Origin: Saprospiraceae bacterium
GTDB taxonomy: Bacteria > Bacteroidota > Bacteroidia > Chitinophagales > Saprospiraceae
Reading direction: 5' to 3'
NCBI GenBank assembly: GCA_016719855.1
Contig: JADJYH010000003.1
Location: 237,501-301,500, forward strand
DNA: 64,000 nt
Made by a program: the position numbers and the translations under genes. Numbering within the stretch: position 1 is the stretch's first letter; each line of letters starts with the position of its first letter. The notes below the pieces were generated by a model that was given only the letters and a program-made list of their open reading frames with translations, had not been told where the DNA came from and did no database searches. Below, one piece after another: positions 37,959-48,473 of this stretch.

Positions 37959-38687
37959 ATGATTAATGCTATCATCGTTGACGACGAACCTTTGGCGCTT
38001 GACGTGCTGGAGACCTACTTGGAAAAATTGCCAGACGTACACCTCGTGAAGCGTTGCTCCAACGCCTTCGAGGCCAACGAGGCATTGAAAAACCACGATG
38101 TTGACCTGATGTTCCTCGACATCCAGATGCCGCAGCTCACCGGGATTGACTTTCTGAAAACGTTGACCGACCCGCCGCTCGTCATCTTCACAACGGCCTA
38201 CTCCAACTATGCCATCGAAGGTTTCGAACTGAACGCAACGGACTACCTCCTCAAGCCCATCTCACTGGAGCGTTTCATGAAGGCCGTGAACAAGGCCGTT
38301 GACCAGATAGAACTCAAGCGGAAAGAGAATGCCACGCACGTGGAAATCAATGACGCCGAAGACTTCATTTTTGTGAAGGCGGACAAGAAGTTCGTGAAGG
38401 TGAATTTCTCGGAAGTGCTGTACATCGAGGGCTTGAAGGACTACGTCATCATCCGCACGGAGAAGGGCCGGGTCATCACCCTACAAACGATGAAAAGCCT
38501 GGAGGACAAGCTGCCCAGCAAGATATTCCGCCGCATCCACCGCTCCTACATCGTCAACATCGGCAAAGTGGAGGCCATCTTGGGCAACATGGTGGAGGTC
38601 ATCGAAAAAGGCCAGCCCAAGCACCTGCCTATCGGCAAAAACTACCGGGACGAACTGCTCGACATGGTGAACGAAAACCGGTTGTAA
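37959..38687 (+). CDS. LytTR-family response regulator
   Basis: 242 residues. ATG at 37959 (MINAIIVDDEPLALDVL) fits the receiver domain better than the in-frame ATG at 37857. The receiver has DDEPLA, phospho-acceptor Asp in DLMFLDIQMPQL, Thr in FTTAYS and Lys in YLLKPIS. The C-terminal LytTR DNA-binding domain runs from EDFIFVKADKKFVKVNFSEV through FRRIHRSYIVN. It controls transcription on phosphorylation by the partner kinase. Confidence 0.95.
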   Translation: MINAIIVDDEPLALDVLETYLEKLPDVHLVKRCSNAFEANEALKNHDVDLMFLDIQMPQLTGIDFLKTLTDPPLVIFTTAYSNYAIEGFELNATDYLLKPISLERFMKAVNKAVDQIELKRKENATHVEINDAEDFIFVKADKKFVKVNFSEVLYIEGLKDYVIIRTEKGRVITLQTMKSLEDKLPSKIFRRIHRSYIVNIGKVEAILGNMVEVIEKGQPKHLPIGKNYRDELLDMVNENRL

Positions 38688-38695
38688 CCGTGTCA

Positions 38696-39679
38696 TCACA
38701 CCATCTTTAGCAGCCGCATCTCGTGCCAAAGTGTAGTGGACATGCCATCCTTGAGCGAACGAGGGGCATAGCCAAGTTCTGCTTTCGCCTTTGAATTGTC
38801 GCCGAGGTAGGTCGCACCCGCAAGCACCCGCAGGTTTTCTGCGGAATAATCTGGCGGCAAGGGAAAGATGACACCGACCACCGACATGATTCCTGATAAG
38901 AAACGCTTCAGCCCTGGGTTCACAGCCAGGGGCATTTTTTTGCCTGTAATCCTGTGGGCTATGCCTAGTGCATCCACCAGCGAATGTTGAGGCCCGGCGA
39001 TGATGTATTTTTCACCTGCCACGCCTTTTTGCATGGCATCATAATGCGCCTGCGCAATGTCCTCCACGTGCGCCCAACAATAAGCCGTCTTGCGTGGTAC
39101 CATTGGAAGTTTCCCCTTCAAATATTGAATCAAAGTAGTGCGCACGCTGCTGGTATCGCCGGGGCCATAAATCAGGCCGGGCATGACCACCACGAGCGGC
39201 AAGCCATTTTTGATGAATTCAAGCGCAATCTTGTGGGCCTCGGCCTTGGTGTAGTCGTAGTGGCTGAGGTGTGGGCCGTCGTAGTGGTAGCGTTCGTCCA
39301 CTTGTACGCCCTTGGTGTCTGAGTTGACGGCGAGTGTGCTGGTATAAACGCCCTTTTTGATGCCCAACGCTCGCATCAATTCCAGCACATTGCGGGTGCC
39401 GTCCACGTTGATGCGGGTGCCCTCCTTCCTGTTTTTCCTTCGTGCCCCGATTTTGTACCAGCCTGCCACATGGAACACCCCATCGCAGCCCGTCATGGGC
39501 GCCCTCATGCTTTCTTTCTCAGTCACATCGCCTTTGACGAGGGTGCAGCCAATGGCAGCGAGGTCGCCCGCCTTGTCGGGGTTGCGCACCAATGCAACGA
39601 CTTCGTGGCCTTCTTTGCGGAGCAGCTTGGCGAGGTAGCCGCCAACAAAGCCGGTGGCGCCGGTGAGGAAATATTTCAT
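38696..39679 (-). CDS. NAD-dependent epimerase/dehydratase (extended SDR)
   Basis: 327 residues. TGATGFVGGYLA is the Rossmann nucleotide motif (residues 6-17). The catalytic YxxxK is in SHYDYTKAEAH, with the Ser/Thr in YTSTLAVNS. The substrate is a guess; related proteins act on nucleotide sugars or hydroxy-ketones such as dihydroflavonol-like compounds. Convergent with lytR (8 bp between stops). The 304 bp upstream to 39983 shows no gene I can support. Confidence 0.88.
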   Translation of the reverse strand: MKYFLTGATGFVGGYLAKLLRKEGHEVVALVRNPDKAGDLAAIGCTLVKGDVTEKESMRAPMTGCDGVFHVAGWYKIGARRKNRKEGTRINVDGTRNVLELMRALGIKKGVYTSTLAVNSDTKGVQVDERYHYDGPHLSHYDYTKAEAHKIALEFIKNGLPLVVVMPGLIYGPGDTSSVRTTLIQYLKGKLPMVPRKTAYCWAHVEDIAQAHYDAMQKGVAGEKYIIAGPQHSLVDALGIAHRITGKKMPLAVNPGLKRFLSGIMSVVGVIFPLPPDYSAENLRVLAGATYLGDNSKAKAELGYAPRSLKDGMSTTLWHEMRLLKMV

Positions 39680-39983
39680 TGTTACTTGTTGTAGAAGTTG
39701 GTTCAGGGCGCAATTTTACCTGTTTTTATGAACTCCCGATGTGGCTTTTTTCGCCCGGCGGCGTTATTCCGGTCAGTCGGCCACACGTCAGTTTTGCCCA
39801 ATATGCTGAAACGGTACGGGAGTTTGGGAACGATTTGGTGTCTTGATATCATTACTACCGATGTACATCGCTTCCTGCCCAAATCCTTCCAAAGTTTAAA
39901 TTCCTTTCGCATCAACCTGTTTAATAGCAGCCCATCGTTTGATTTTTTACACCATTCGTTTCACCGAGATTAAACTGAACGTT

Positions 39984-41145
39984 ATGAAAAACGCCGTTTC
40001 CATACTTGCCACATTTGGCGGGCTGCTGCTGGCAACTTCACTGTTCGCTGGCGCAAATGCCGACTCACTTGCCTTCGGGCGCATCCTTGTTGATTTTCAA
40101 TCGGAAGCAAACGCTACTGCTGCCATTTTTCAAAAAAAACGAGCCTCACTCAATGCCCAATTGGAAGCCGTAAACCTCCAACTGGCTGCCCACGCTGGCC
40201 ACAACAAGCGCAAGTTTCAGAATGCATTGGAAACAAAACTCCCTTGATGGAGGCACAGGTTTACTCGAAGAGCAGTCCGATGTTTCGATGCTGAAAATCC
40301 GCTACCGCAAGGGCGTTGACCTCATCCGGGTGATATACGAGAAAATCCTCGGCCTCGACCACCACTTCACTGGGCTGCACACCTACCAGAACATCAACAC
40401 CTTGAGCAATCCGAACTCGTACCCTGAGTTTGCGAAAGCAAAGGAAATGATTGAGAAAAACAAGAACCGCCGGTACTCGCTCAAGCTGCCATCCCTGCTC
40501 GAATCGAACCCGCTCGTTTCGGCCACCTTCATGCTCGTTGGGCTGCTGATGGGCGAGAGTAGCTCGGAAGTGAAGGAAGCCGAAGCCGAAAAAATCGCCT
40601 GTATCCTCGATTTCACGGTGCGCATGAACGCCGACCTCGGCATCATCCGCAACGAAACCGAGTTTTTGAAAAACGCCAACCAGACGCTCCTACAAGATTG
40701 TCAGCGCCTGTTTGCCGACTATGCCAAGGCAGTTGGCTACCATATATCCTTGGAGGAATGCCGAAATTCGGACAATTGGGAAGCGCTTTTTGATAAATTG
40801 GATGAAAAAATGGAAGCGCTCGAAAGCGGTCTGTCCAATGGTGACGGGCCGGTGCTTGCTTCCAGTAAAGACCTGGTAAACATCGAATTTGCTACGCAAC
40901 GGGTCTCCGATTTTATCACCAAGTATAGCAACTTCATCGGGCAGGGCACACAGTACTACCAGAAGTTCGACCATATCGTGAACACCTACCAGAACGAAGG
41001 TGCCTGCCAGGCGCAGCTTCCCAGCCAGTATGCGGAGCTAAAAACGGACATCAGTTCTACCATCGAAAAGTTCAACAACACTTACAACCTGCCGGAGATA
41101 CAGGGGTCAAGGTTGAAGGATTTGATGTATGGGGTGGGGGAGTGA
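39984..41145 (+). pseudogene. Hypothetical secreted helical protein, one frameshift
   Basis: A signal peptide (MKNAVSILATFGGLLLATSL) from ATG 39984 and a coiled coil (EANATAAIFQKKRASLNAQL) end at a stop near 40245. The other frame from about 40240 continues LEEQSDVSMLKIRYRKGVDL to KDLMYGVGE, about 300 residues of predicted helices. The two parts are probably one protein of about 385 residues. I know no family; it may form a periplasmic helical bundle. Confidence 0.6.
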
Positions 41146-41245
41146 GGTTGGAAAATAAAACAAGTAATGACAAAATCCAATTGAGTTATTATTTTCGAAC
41201 TACCTTGTTCACTTCACCTAAACCAGGCTTAAAAACACGAAAATA

Positions 41246-44187
41246 ATGAAACGGACAAACGCTTTACCCCTTACCATTTGCATCTTGATAGCTATCCCAT
41301 ATTTTGCAAATGCCCAATGCAGCACCATTCCCTGCACCATTCCAATACCCGCCTATGATGCTCCATCTGCTTGCATCCTGAGCAGTGAGCACGACCTGGA
41401 TTGTTATTTTGGCCAAACTATCCTCAATACCCCCATAAGCCTTCCTCCCTTTTGGTGTACAAGCGTGGAGAACAACCAATGGTTTGCTTTTACGGCATCA
41501 AGCGTTAATATAAGCTTTAACATTGAGGCATTGAACTGCGTGACGGGGGGTGCCATCCAAGCTGCAATACTTGAAACCGTTGATTGCGAAAACTTTGTCT
41601 TTGTTTCGGACTGTCTTGGCAATATTCCATCAGGAACGACGCAAACAGTGACCAACAACGTGCCACTGAACCCCGGAAGTGTTTACTACCTGATGATAGA
41701 TGGTTCGGCTGGCGCACAATGCACTTATGCCATCAATGGTTCCTCCTCCATCACCTCTGGCCCAGAAAATGTATGCATCCCTGGTGGGCCGTTTAATTAT
41801 ATCACGAACGAACTGGCGCAGTGGTCCATCCTGCCACCAAATATGGGCAACATTCTTAGGCTCAAGTTTTGGCACTAATGTGACGGTTAATTGACATCGG
41901 CAGGAACGGCACAAATTTGCGCACAAACCTTGCTTGCCCCAATGTGCCGCTTTATTGCTTGAATATTTCCATTGGGGAATATGTGTATGCGGAGCATACG
42001 CATTATTTATGCCCTGGGAATTTGGTCGAATGTGGTGGGCTAAATTTTTTATGCACCTGGCACCTATGAGGTCTATGCCCCAGCGCCATCAGGCTGCGAT
42101 AGCCTAATTACCTGTATTATAATTCCTGCTCCGCCCATCTTGAACTTCTTGGATACGGTCAGTTTGGGCTGTGATGGCATCTATGAATCATGTGGCCAAC
42201 TATTTACCAGCATCGGCCAGCACCAAGCAACATGTACAAGCTCGCAAGGCTGTGATAGCATCAACTATTTTACGTTGGTTCCCGGTAGCGTCATCGCCGA
42301 CGCTGGCCCCGATACTATGCTCAACTGTATTGAAGCGACAATTATGTTGGATGGCACTGCTTCTTCACAAGGCAGCAATTTTCAATACGTTTGACAACGA
42401 CCAACGGGAACTTGCCAGTGCAAATACAATACAGACCCCAAGCGTGGGTGCCCCCGGCACTTATTGTTTGACCGTGACCAACACTGCGACAGGCTGCAAG
42501 ATGACAGATTGCATGGTGGTCGGATTTCCTAGCATGATCACCAATGTTCAACAACGACCTCGCGAAGGCGGCACTATGGTTTTGATGGAGAAATACTGTC
42601 CGATGCTGGCGTTTATTCTGTTACCTACCCTTTGGCTTCGGGTTGCGACAGCATCGTGAAGCTCACCCTTTTTGTTATCCCACCTGTGGAAGAAACCATT
42701 ACCATATATGCGTGCAGTGGCGACACCTTTTTTTACAATGGGCAGGCGGTCAATGCACAGGATTCCCTCGTCTTTCATTTCACCTCGTCGAACGGTTGCG
42801 ACAGCATCGTCAGCCTATCGCTGGAGTTTTGGCAAAAACTACGAAATCATGGAAACGGCGGTGATATGTTCCGGTGCCACCTATTCCTTCAACGGACAAC
42901 AACTCAACCAACCGGGCAATTACACGGATACACTTGCCACCGTACATGGTTGTGACAGCACCGTGGTGCTGTCACTGGAGGTTGTGGACAGTATTGAAGT
43001 GGCATTCGCAGCCAGTATTTGCGAGGGTCAAAGCTATCCATTTAACAATGAATTGCTGACGCAAAGCGGCACTTATACCGCCAACTATACTGCTATGGGT
43101 GGCTGCGATAGCACGGTGACGCTCACCTTGACGGTGCTGCCAATAGCTACCGGAACGCAGGTATTGTCAATTTGTGAAGGTGATACCATCCATATCAATG
43201 GTGAGGAAATCAGCGGGGCAGACACCCTTATTTATGTGATAACCAATGGAAGTTTGAATGGCTGCGACAGTATCGTGACCACTATCGTTGATGTGCTGCC
43301 AGTGGCAAGTTCTGCATTTGATTATACGATATGCGAAGGCGACACTTATGATTTCAATGGTCAAATACTTACCGATGCCGGTGTTTATCAAACCGTTTAT
43401 TCGAGTGCCAATGGCTGTGACAGTACCGTAACGCTCACGCTGATGGTGCTGCCAGTAGCGACCGAAACGCAAGTATTGACCATTTGCGATGGCGAAATCA
43501 TCATCATTGATGGGCAGGTAGTCAGTGAGGCAGATACTTTCATTTACGTGCTCACCGCCTCGAACGGTTGTGACAGCATCGTGAGCCTTATTGTTGATGT
43601 GCTGCCCGCATCGGTCACTTTCTTGCAAGATACCATTTGCCAGGGCGATATCTATAATTTTAATGGGCACCACCACCAACGCTGGCACTTACCATATCAT
43701 TTATACAGCAGCCAACGGTTGCGACAGCATCGTGACGCTCATGTTGGCAGTTTTACCAACCCCTGTCACTTTGGAAATATTGGAAGTGGAGCAGGGCTAT
43801 ATCTACAATGGTGTGGTTATTAATGCCGATACATCGCTGGAGCAGCATCTTTTTACCATCCATGGCTGTGATAGTACGGTATTAACCACCTTCTTCGTGA
43901 TACCCAATGCCACGGAGGACCTGCTTGAGCAAACGAACTTTGAGGTCTTCCCGAATCCAACGAGTGGCGATTTTACCGTTCATTTTACCTTATCCCAAAG
44001 AAATACCATAAGCTTAAAACTATTGGATGTGATGGGCCGAACGATGTCGCCATCTTGGTCGGATGTCCACTTTGAGGCTGGTGAGCATTTGGTAAAAATA
44101 ATGGCAAATGAATGGCCGAACGGAGTGTATTTCGTTTATTTCCAGACAGTTACAGGGATGCTGGTGGAGAAGGTAGTGGTGAATTAG
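41246..44187 (+). pseudogene. T9SS-secreted repeat protein, many frameshifts
   Basis: A signal peptide (MKRTNALPLTICILIAIPYF) is followed by a Cys-rich beta domain. From about 42000 a 65-75 residue repeat recurs: ICEGDTYDFNGQILTDAGVY, NGCDSTVTLTLMVLP, with at least seven copies spread over several frames. The C-terminus (FEVFPNPTSGDFTVHFTLS to MLVEKVVVN) is a T9SS type A domain. At least five frame changes are needed between 41870 and 43690. If intact it would be a surface protein of about 980 residues. Confidence 0.8.
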
Positions 44188-44192
44188 CGTCC

Positions 44193-45401
44193 TCACGACT
44201 GCGGCGGCTCCATCTTCCCCCGCACCTTCTCCCACCTTCTAAAAAACGCAGCGATGCACTTCCCCGACATCGGCGAGGTGGCGTTGAACAGTACGCAGAT
44301 GCCGATGCCGTCCCGGCGGTTCAGGGCGATTTCACTGTGGAAGTTGTTGACGTAGCCAGCGTGGTACACCAGCGTGTCGCCGCCGTGTTCGAGGATGCGC
44401 CAGCCCTTGGCGTAGAAGGCAGAGTCTCGGTCAATGAAGCCCTGAAGCACGGGCCGCTCCAACCCCGTGCCGATGACCGGGGTGAAGACATCCTTCAGCA
44501 CATCGGCGGGCACGGCCTCCGGTTTGTGGCCGAGCAGCGCCTTCAGCCATTCGCCCATGTCGCTGATGCTGGCATTGACGCCCCCGGCGGCGGCGAAATT
44601 GTAGTAGCGGTGCGTGATGGAATCGGCCACCCAACCATTGCCACGCCACCGGTGCGGCAGGGCGTGGTTGGGGCTGTTCACCATGCTTTCGTAATCGCAG
44701 GAGGCGTTGGCCATGCCCACCGGGCGGAAGATTTTTTCCACCAAAAGTTCGTTGTACGGCTTGCCCGAGGCCGATTGTAAAATAGGCTCGATGAGGCAAA
44801 AAGCGGCGTTCTGGTAGCTGAAATACTCGCCTTCCCTGCCAGCCAACCTTGCCAGCGGAAACTGCGTCATGACATAATTTTGGTCAAACCCTTTTTCAAT
44901 CAAATTGGAAAATGAGTGGTAGGGCAGCCCCGTTGTTTGCGTGAGCAAATGCCTGATTTCGAGCCGTTGCGCCTGTTCGGGGTCTTTCATGTTGAAGTCT
45001 GGTAGGCGGTCTTGCACTTTTTCGTGCCATTTCAGCTTGCCTTCGTTCACCAGCAGCCCCGTCAGGATGCCTGCAAAGCCCTTCGACAGCGAGCCAATCC
45101 TGAAAACCGTGTGCTCGTCCACTGGTTCGGGGCGCCCCTCGGCCCTGACGCCGTAGCCGTGGAAGAACACGACTTGGCCGTCCTTCACCACCACCACGGC
45201 AGCGCCGGGTGTTTTGGTCAAAATCATTGAATCCTCAAAAAAGCGGTGGAAATCTTTCAGGAAAGCCTCCATGTTTGGGTCGAGTGGGGGAGGGGTTGGC
45301 CGAAGTGATGCCCCCATCGGTGCCGTTCGGTCTGTCTGTGAGCAGGCTGCGAGCAGCAGCAGTCCAAGCATGATTGAGCAGATTCGTTGGATGTTGTTCA
45401 T
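44193..45401 (-). CDS. Beta-lactamase-fold serine hydrolase, lipoprotein
   Basis: 402 residues with a lipoprotein signal (LLLLAAC, Cys about 20). SLSKG provides the SxxK nucleophile (IGSLSKGFAG), YQN in YFSYQNAAF is the YxN element and HAG in VYHAGYVNN the HxG. This is the class C beta-lactamase / DD-peptidase / esterase superfamily. Typical relatives are esterases or peptidases; resistance should not be inferred. It converges on the T9SS repeat gene. Confidence 0.88.
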   Translation of the reverse strand: MNNIQRICSIMLGLLLLAACSQTDRTAPMGASLRPTPPPLDPNMEAFLKDFHRFFEDSMILTKTPGAAVVVVKDGQVVFFHGYGVRAEGRPEPVDEHTVFRIGSLSKGFAGILTGLLVNEGKLKWHEKVQDRLPDFNMKDPEQAQRLEIRHLLTQTTGLPYHSFSNLIEKGFDQNYVMTQFPLARLAGREGEYFSYQNAAFCLIEPILQSASGKPYNELLVEKIFRPVGMANASCDYESMVNSPNHALPHRWRGNGWVADSITHRYYNFAAAGGVNASISDMGEWLKALLGHKPEAVPADVLKDVFTPVIGTGLERPVLQGFIDRDSAFYAKGWRILEHGGDTLVYHAGYVNNFHSEIALNRRDGIGICVLFNATSPMSGKCIAAFFRRWEKVRGKMEPPQS

Positions 45402-45481
45402 ACGAGCGAAGGTAGCAATTTTGAAAAAAAGTTAAAACGGCTGGCTATGTCAATGGATTGCGCTGAAACAAGCCTCGAACC

Positions 45482-45520
45482 CAATACCCCAATATCCCAA
45501 TACCCCAATATCCCAATACC
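45482..45520. repeat. Iterated CCCAATAT/CCCCAATA array at the 3' end of the GT39 gene
   Basis: Five units alternate CAATACCC / CAATATCC and abut the minus-strand TGA at 45521-45523. There is no complementary arm nearby. The unit is the same as at 12297 and 58878. Confidence 0.7.
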
Positions 45521-47155
45521 TCAATCATGTTTCAGCACGTACACGCTGTCCACCCCCGGCGGCAGCCAGCGCTCGAAAGGGAAGCCCTTTTGCTTCGTGA
45601 ACACCCGGATATCACCGAAGGCGACCACGTACTCGTCCTTGTCCACCCACCACCAGCTTTTCCAGGGGCCGTTGTCCTTGGGGCCGGGCTTGTACCAGCC
45701 GTTGAACTCGAAACCGCCGTCAATTTGGTTGGGCTTCACGCCCTTTTCTTTGGTCAAATAGTCGAGCGCCCGCCATCTTGCCCGGTTCCAACTGATATAA
45801 TCGTGCGTGCCAGTGGTGGCATACCCGGCCATGAGCACCAGGAAAATGCTAGCGGCAACCACCTGTTTTTTGCCAAAATCAATATCATGCCCCTGTACCA
45901 GGACGGCCAGCAAGAAGGGCACCAGCACCATGTGGTAGCGGTCGAGGAAGTACAGTTCGGTGAGCAGGAACCCTATGTAGGCCACCAGAAAAGTCCAGAT
46001 GAAGACAGACTGCAGCCGTGGCTTGCCCACCGTTTTGAAGCCCCTGACAACGCTCGGTACCAGGTTGAGCAGAAAAATGACGCCCAAAATGACGCCCACC
46101 ATTTTCGTGGCATTCAAGGCGCTGTCGCTCAACATGGGGGAGACGTTTAACCAAACGGCTCCGTCCTTCAAGGTTTTTGGGCCGAGGCCGAGGTTGTAAA
46201 CCATGTTGCCCAGTGGGTAATGTTTCCAAGCAAAGAAAAACGTCACGGCCAGCACAAGCGTGATGCCCACTGTCCACCAACGCAGGGTGGCATTTGCGCT
46301 TCGCAAATGGCGGCGAAGCAACAATACGGTCACGGGCGATAGAAAAAACCCGAGGTAAAACAGTAGCAACCCGATTCGTTTTAAACATTCCAAAAAGAAT
46401 CCTTTGCCGCCAAAACGCTTGGCCAATTTGCCGAGGCTACCGTAGGATTCGGGTAGTCCCTGCGTCACCTCGTACCATTTCGTGAAGCCAACGTAGGCCG
46501 CCACGGCCAGCGCCAGCGGGGTCAGCGCCACGGCCAGCGAGCGCCAGTTGACCCCTTGCCGGTACAGCCAAACGGCAGCAAAGGCCAGCGGTCCTGCCAT
46601 GCCCATTTGACGCACGAGAGTCGCAAGCAGGGTGAACACCGTGGCCCAGACCACGTGCCGCAGCTTGCCCGAATTGGCTGATTTTAGGAAAAAATAAATG
46701 GACCAGAGGAACAGCGCCAAGAACGGCACGTCGGTCATAAATGTGGCCGAAAGGGAAAAGTACATCGGGTTGAACATCAGCACCGCCGTGCCTAGCGTGG
46801 CCAACCGACGGCTTGCGCCCATTTCGAGGAAGATGAACCAAGCGGCCACCAGTCCGGCGAAGCCGAGCAACATGGTCGAGTAGCGCAGTGCCTCGTGCGA
46901 GAACCCAAAAACCTTGCAAACGCCAGCTCCCCAAAAGATTTGGGTCAGGCGGGTCATGGCGGGCCAGTCGTCCAGTTTCAAAATGCCTTGCTCGGACAGA
47001 TACCAGACGTCCTTGGCGTAGGCCCAGTCGTCGTTGAGCGGGAAATTGCCCGTCGGGTTGATGACAATCATGGCCGCCAACCATGCCAAGGCAAGTAAAG
47101 CGAGGTGTTTTATGTCTGTTTTTTGCAAACCAAGACTGTGTTGGTCAATATCCAT
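45521..47155 (-). CDS. GT39/PMT-type membrane glycosyltransferase-like protein
   Basis: 544 residues from the ATG at 47155 (MDIDQHSL); the ORF is open further upstream but without membrane or family features. About eleven hydrophobic segments. LNDDWAYAKDVWYLSEQG after the first helix has the Asp-rich first loop typical of the PMT_2/ArnT family, which transfers sugars from polyprenyl phosphate to proteins or lipids. The acceptor is unknown. A divergent stretch of nearly 600 bp separates it from lolD. Confidence 0.75.
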   Translation of the reverse strand: MDIDQHSLGLQKTDIKHLALLALAWLAAMIVINPTGNFPLNDDWAYAKDVWYLSEQGILKLDDWPAMTRLTQIFWGAGVCKVFGFSHEALRYSTMLLGFAGLVAAWFIFLEMGASRRLATLGTAVLMFNPMYFSLSATFMTDVPFLALFLWSIYFFLKSANSGKLRHVVWATVFTLLATLVRQMGMAGPLAFAAVWLYRQGVNWRSLAVALTPLALAVAAYVGFTKWYEVTQGLPESYGSLGKLAKRFGGKGFFLECLKRIGLLLFYLGFFLSPVTVLLLRRHLRSANATLRWWTVGITLVLAVTFFFAWKHYPLGNMVYNLGLGPKTLKDGAVWLNVSPMLSDSALNATKMVGVILGVIFLLNLVPSVVRGFKTVGKPRLQSVFIWTFLVAYIGFLLTELYFLDRYHMVLVPFLLAVLVQGHDIDFGKKQVVAASIFLVLMAGYATTGTHDYISWNRARWRALDYLTKEKGVKPNQIDGGFEFNGWYKPGPKDNGPWKSWWWVDKDEYVVAFGDIRVFTKQKGFPFERWLPPGVDSVYVLKHD

Positions 47156-47590
47156 GTTGATGATTTGAGAGAAGTAGCGCGGTACGTGCTTGATTTTTTT
47201 CCAGCAAGTTGGTTCGATTTGTAATGGTCGCCAAAATAGTAGAAAATTCGGAGTTGTTGAATGGCTGCGAACGGGATGGGCGTTCTCGCCGTCTTTGGGT
47301 GCTATCGGATTGGGCAATTTTTGGAAATCCTTAAAATTTTCTTAAAAAAATTTCCTTGATGTTGCCAAAAGAACGTTAATTTGCCCATCGGAATAAACAA
47401 GCGTCATACAGGGCTTTGGTGGGCAGCTTTCTATCAAAGTTTTCAAAAATACATTAGCATTATTTGGTAATTGCTCCGACAAGTTTTTCAGTCTTTGGGT
47501 TAAATGGTTTAAGAATAAATGGTAGTACAATCTTTTATACTTTGAAGGTGTTTTTTGGCCTTCTTAGTAACAGTCGGGTGATTTCTTACA

Positions 47591-47624
47591 AGAGCGAGGC
47601 ATTCAATGTCGTCGCTCTTTTTGT
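47591..47624 (+). terminator. Hairpin with poly-T in a gene-free stretch
   Basis: AGAGCGA and TCGCTCT pair around a loop that may also pair (CATT/AATG), followed by TTTTTG. No CDS lies upstream on the same strand, so it may end a small RNA. The rest of 47156-47742 shows no gene. Confidence 0.6.
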
Positions 47625-47638
47625 TTGGGATTTGGCAA

Positions 47639-47737
47639 ACTGGGTAAACTGGTTGAAATAGTTGAAGCAGTTCATGTTGGAAAATAGGAGATTTGCACCC
47701 ACGCCCACCAATTCACCCAATTCACCCAATTTCCCAA
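47639..47737 (+). repeat. Iterated AACTGGGT / ACCCAATT inverted repeat before lolD
   Basis: AACTGGGTAAACTGGTTGAA (47639-47658) is the imperfect complement of ATTCACCCAATTCACCCAAT (47710-47729). The right arm is nearly G-free and ends five bases before the ATG. Confidence 0.65.
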
Positions 47738-47742
47738 TTTTT

Positions 47743-48396
47743 ATGATTAAAGCGACCAATATCCACAAATCCTACGGCGACCTGCGGGTGCTCAAGGGCG
47801 TTGACCTCGAAATCCGCAAGGGCGAAATCGTAAGCATAGTAGGCAAATCGGGGGCAGGCAAGAGTACCCTGCTCCACATCCTTGGCACCCTCGACCGAGC
47901 CGACCAGGGCGAGGTCGTTTTTGATGGGGTGAATGTTAATTCCTTGACAACCAACGAGTTGGCCAAATTCAGAAACACCCGCATCGGGTTCGTATTCCAG
48001 TTCCACCACCTGTTGCCAGAGTTCAGTGCAATAGAAAATGTGTGCATTCCTGCATTCATCAAGGGCACGCCAGAGGACGAAGCAGAGGTACGGGCCAAGG
48101 AGCTACTGGACTATCTCGGCCTTTCCGACCGCCTCACCCACAAGCCCACCCAGCTCTCTGGCGGCGAGCAGCAGCGGGTGGCCGTCGCCCGTGCGCTCAT
48201 GAACCAGCCCTCCGTCATCTTCGCCGACGAGCCAACCGGCAACCTCGACACGGCTTCCTCCCAAGAGCTTCACCAGCTTATTTTTCAGCTTCGCAAAGAT
48301 TTTGACCAAACTTTTCTCATCGTTACCCACAACATGGAACTGGCCGCCATGAGCGACAGGATTGTGGAGATGCAAGACGGTCTTTTGAAGGTATGA
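47743..48396 (+). CDS. lolD: LolD-type ABC transporter ATPase
   Basis: 217 residues from ATG 47743. Walker A GKSGAGKST, Q-loop FVFQFHHLLPEF, signature LSGGEQQRVAVARAL, Walker B VIFADEPTGNLD and switch His VTHN are complete. The pattern matches LolD/MacB-type ATPases; LolD with LolC/E moves lipoproteins from the inner membrane to LolA. The LolC/E partner is not adjacent, so a MacB-like role is an alternative. Confidence 0.85.
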   Translation: MIKATNIHKSYGDLRVLKGVDLEIRKGEIVSIVGKSGAGKSTLLHILGTLDRADQGEVVFDGVNVNSLTTNELAKFRNTRIGFVFQFHHLLPEFSAIENVCIPAFIKGTPEDEAEVRAKELLDYLGLSDRLTHKPTQLSGGEQQRVAVARALMNQPSVIFADEPTGNLDTASSQELHQLIFQLRKDFDQTFLIVTHNMELAAMSDRIVEMQDGLLKV

Positions 48397-48399
48397 GGC

Positions 48400-48473
48400 T
48401 TGAAAGGTATGAGGTATGGAGGTATGAGGTATGTTCCGCCATACCTCATACCTCCATACCTCATACCTTCAAA
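48400..48473. repeat. Near-perfect inverted repeat of GGTATGAG units
   Basis: Two 34-nt arms (48400-48433 and 48440-48473) built of GGTATGAG / GGTATGGA units pair with 29 contiguous matches around a 6-nt loop. It starts four bases after the lolD stop and its right arm covers the ung stop, so it may act as a shared 3' end. No T-run follows. Confidence 0.9.

Noticed and set aside
39698..39973. Possible 91-codon gene before the 40 kb secreted protein
   Set aside because: No motif or signal; overlaps opposite-strand ORFs equally long; better read as intergenic.
44193..45401. True antibiotic beta-lactamase
   Set aside because: SxxK, YxN and HxG are shared by the whole esterase/peptidase superfamily, and nothing specific to resistance enzymes is seen.
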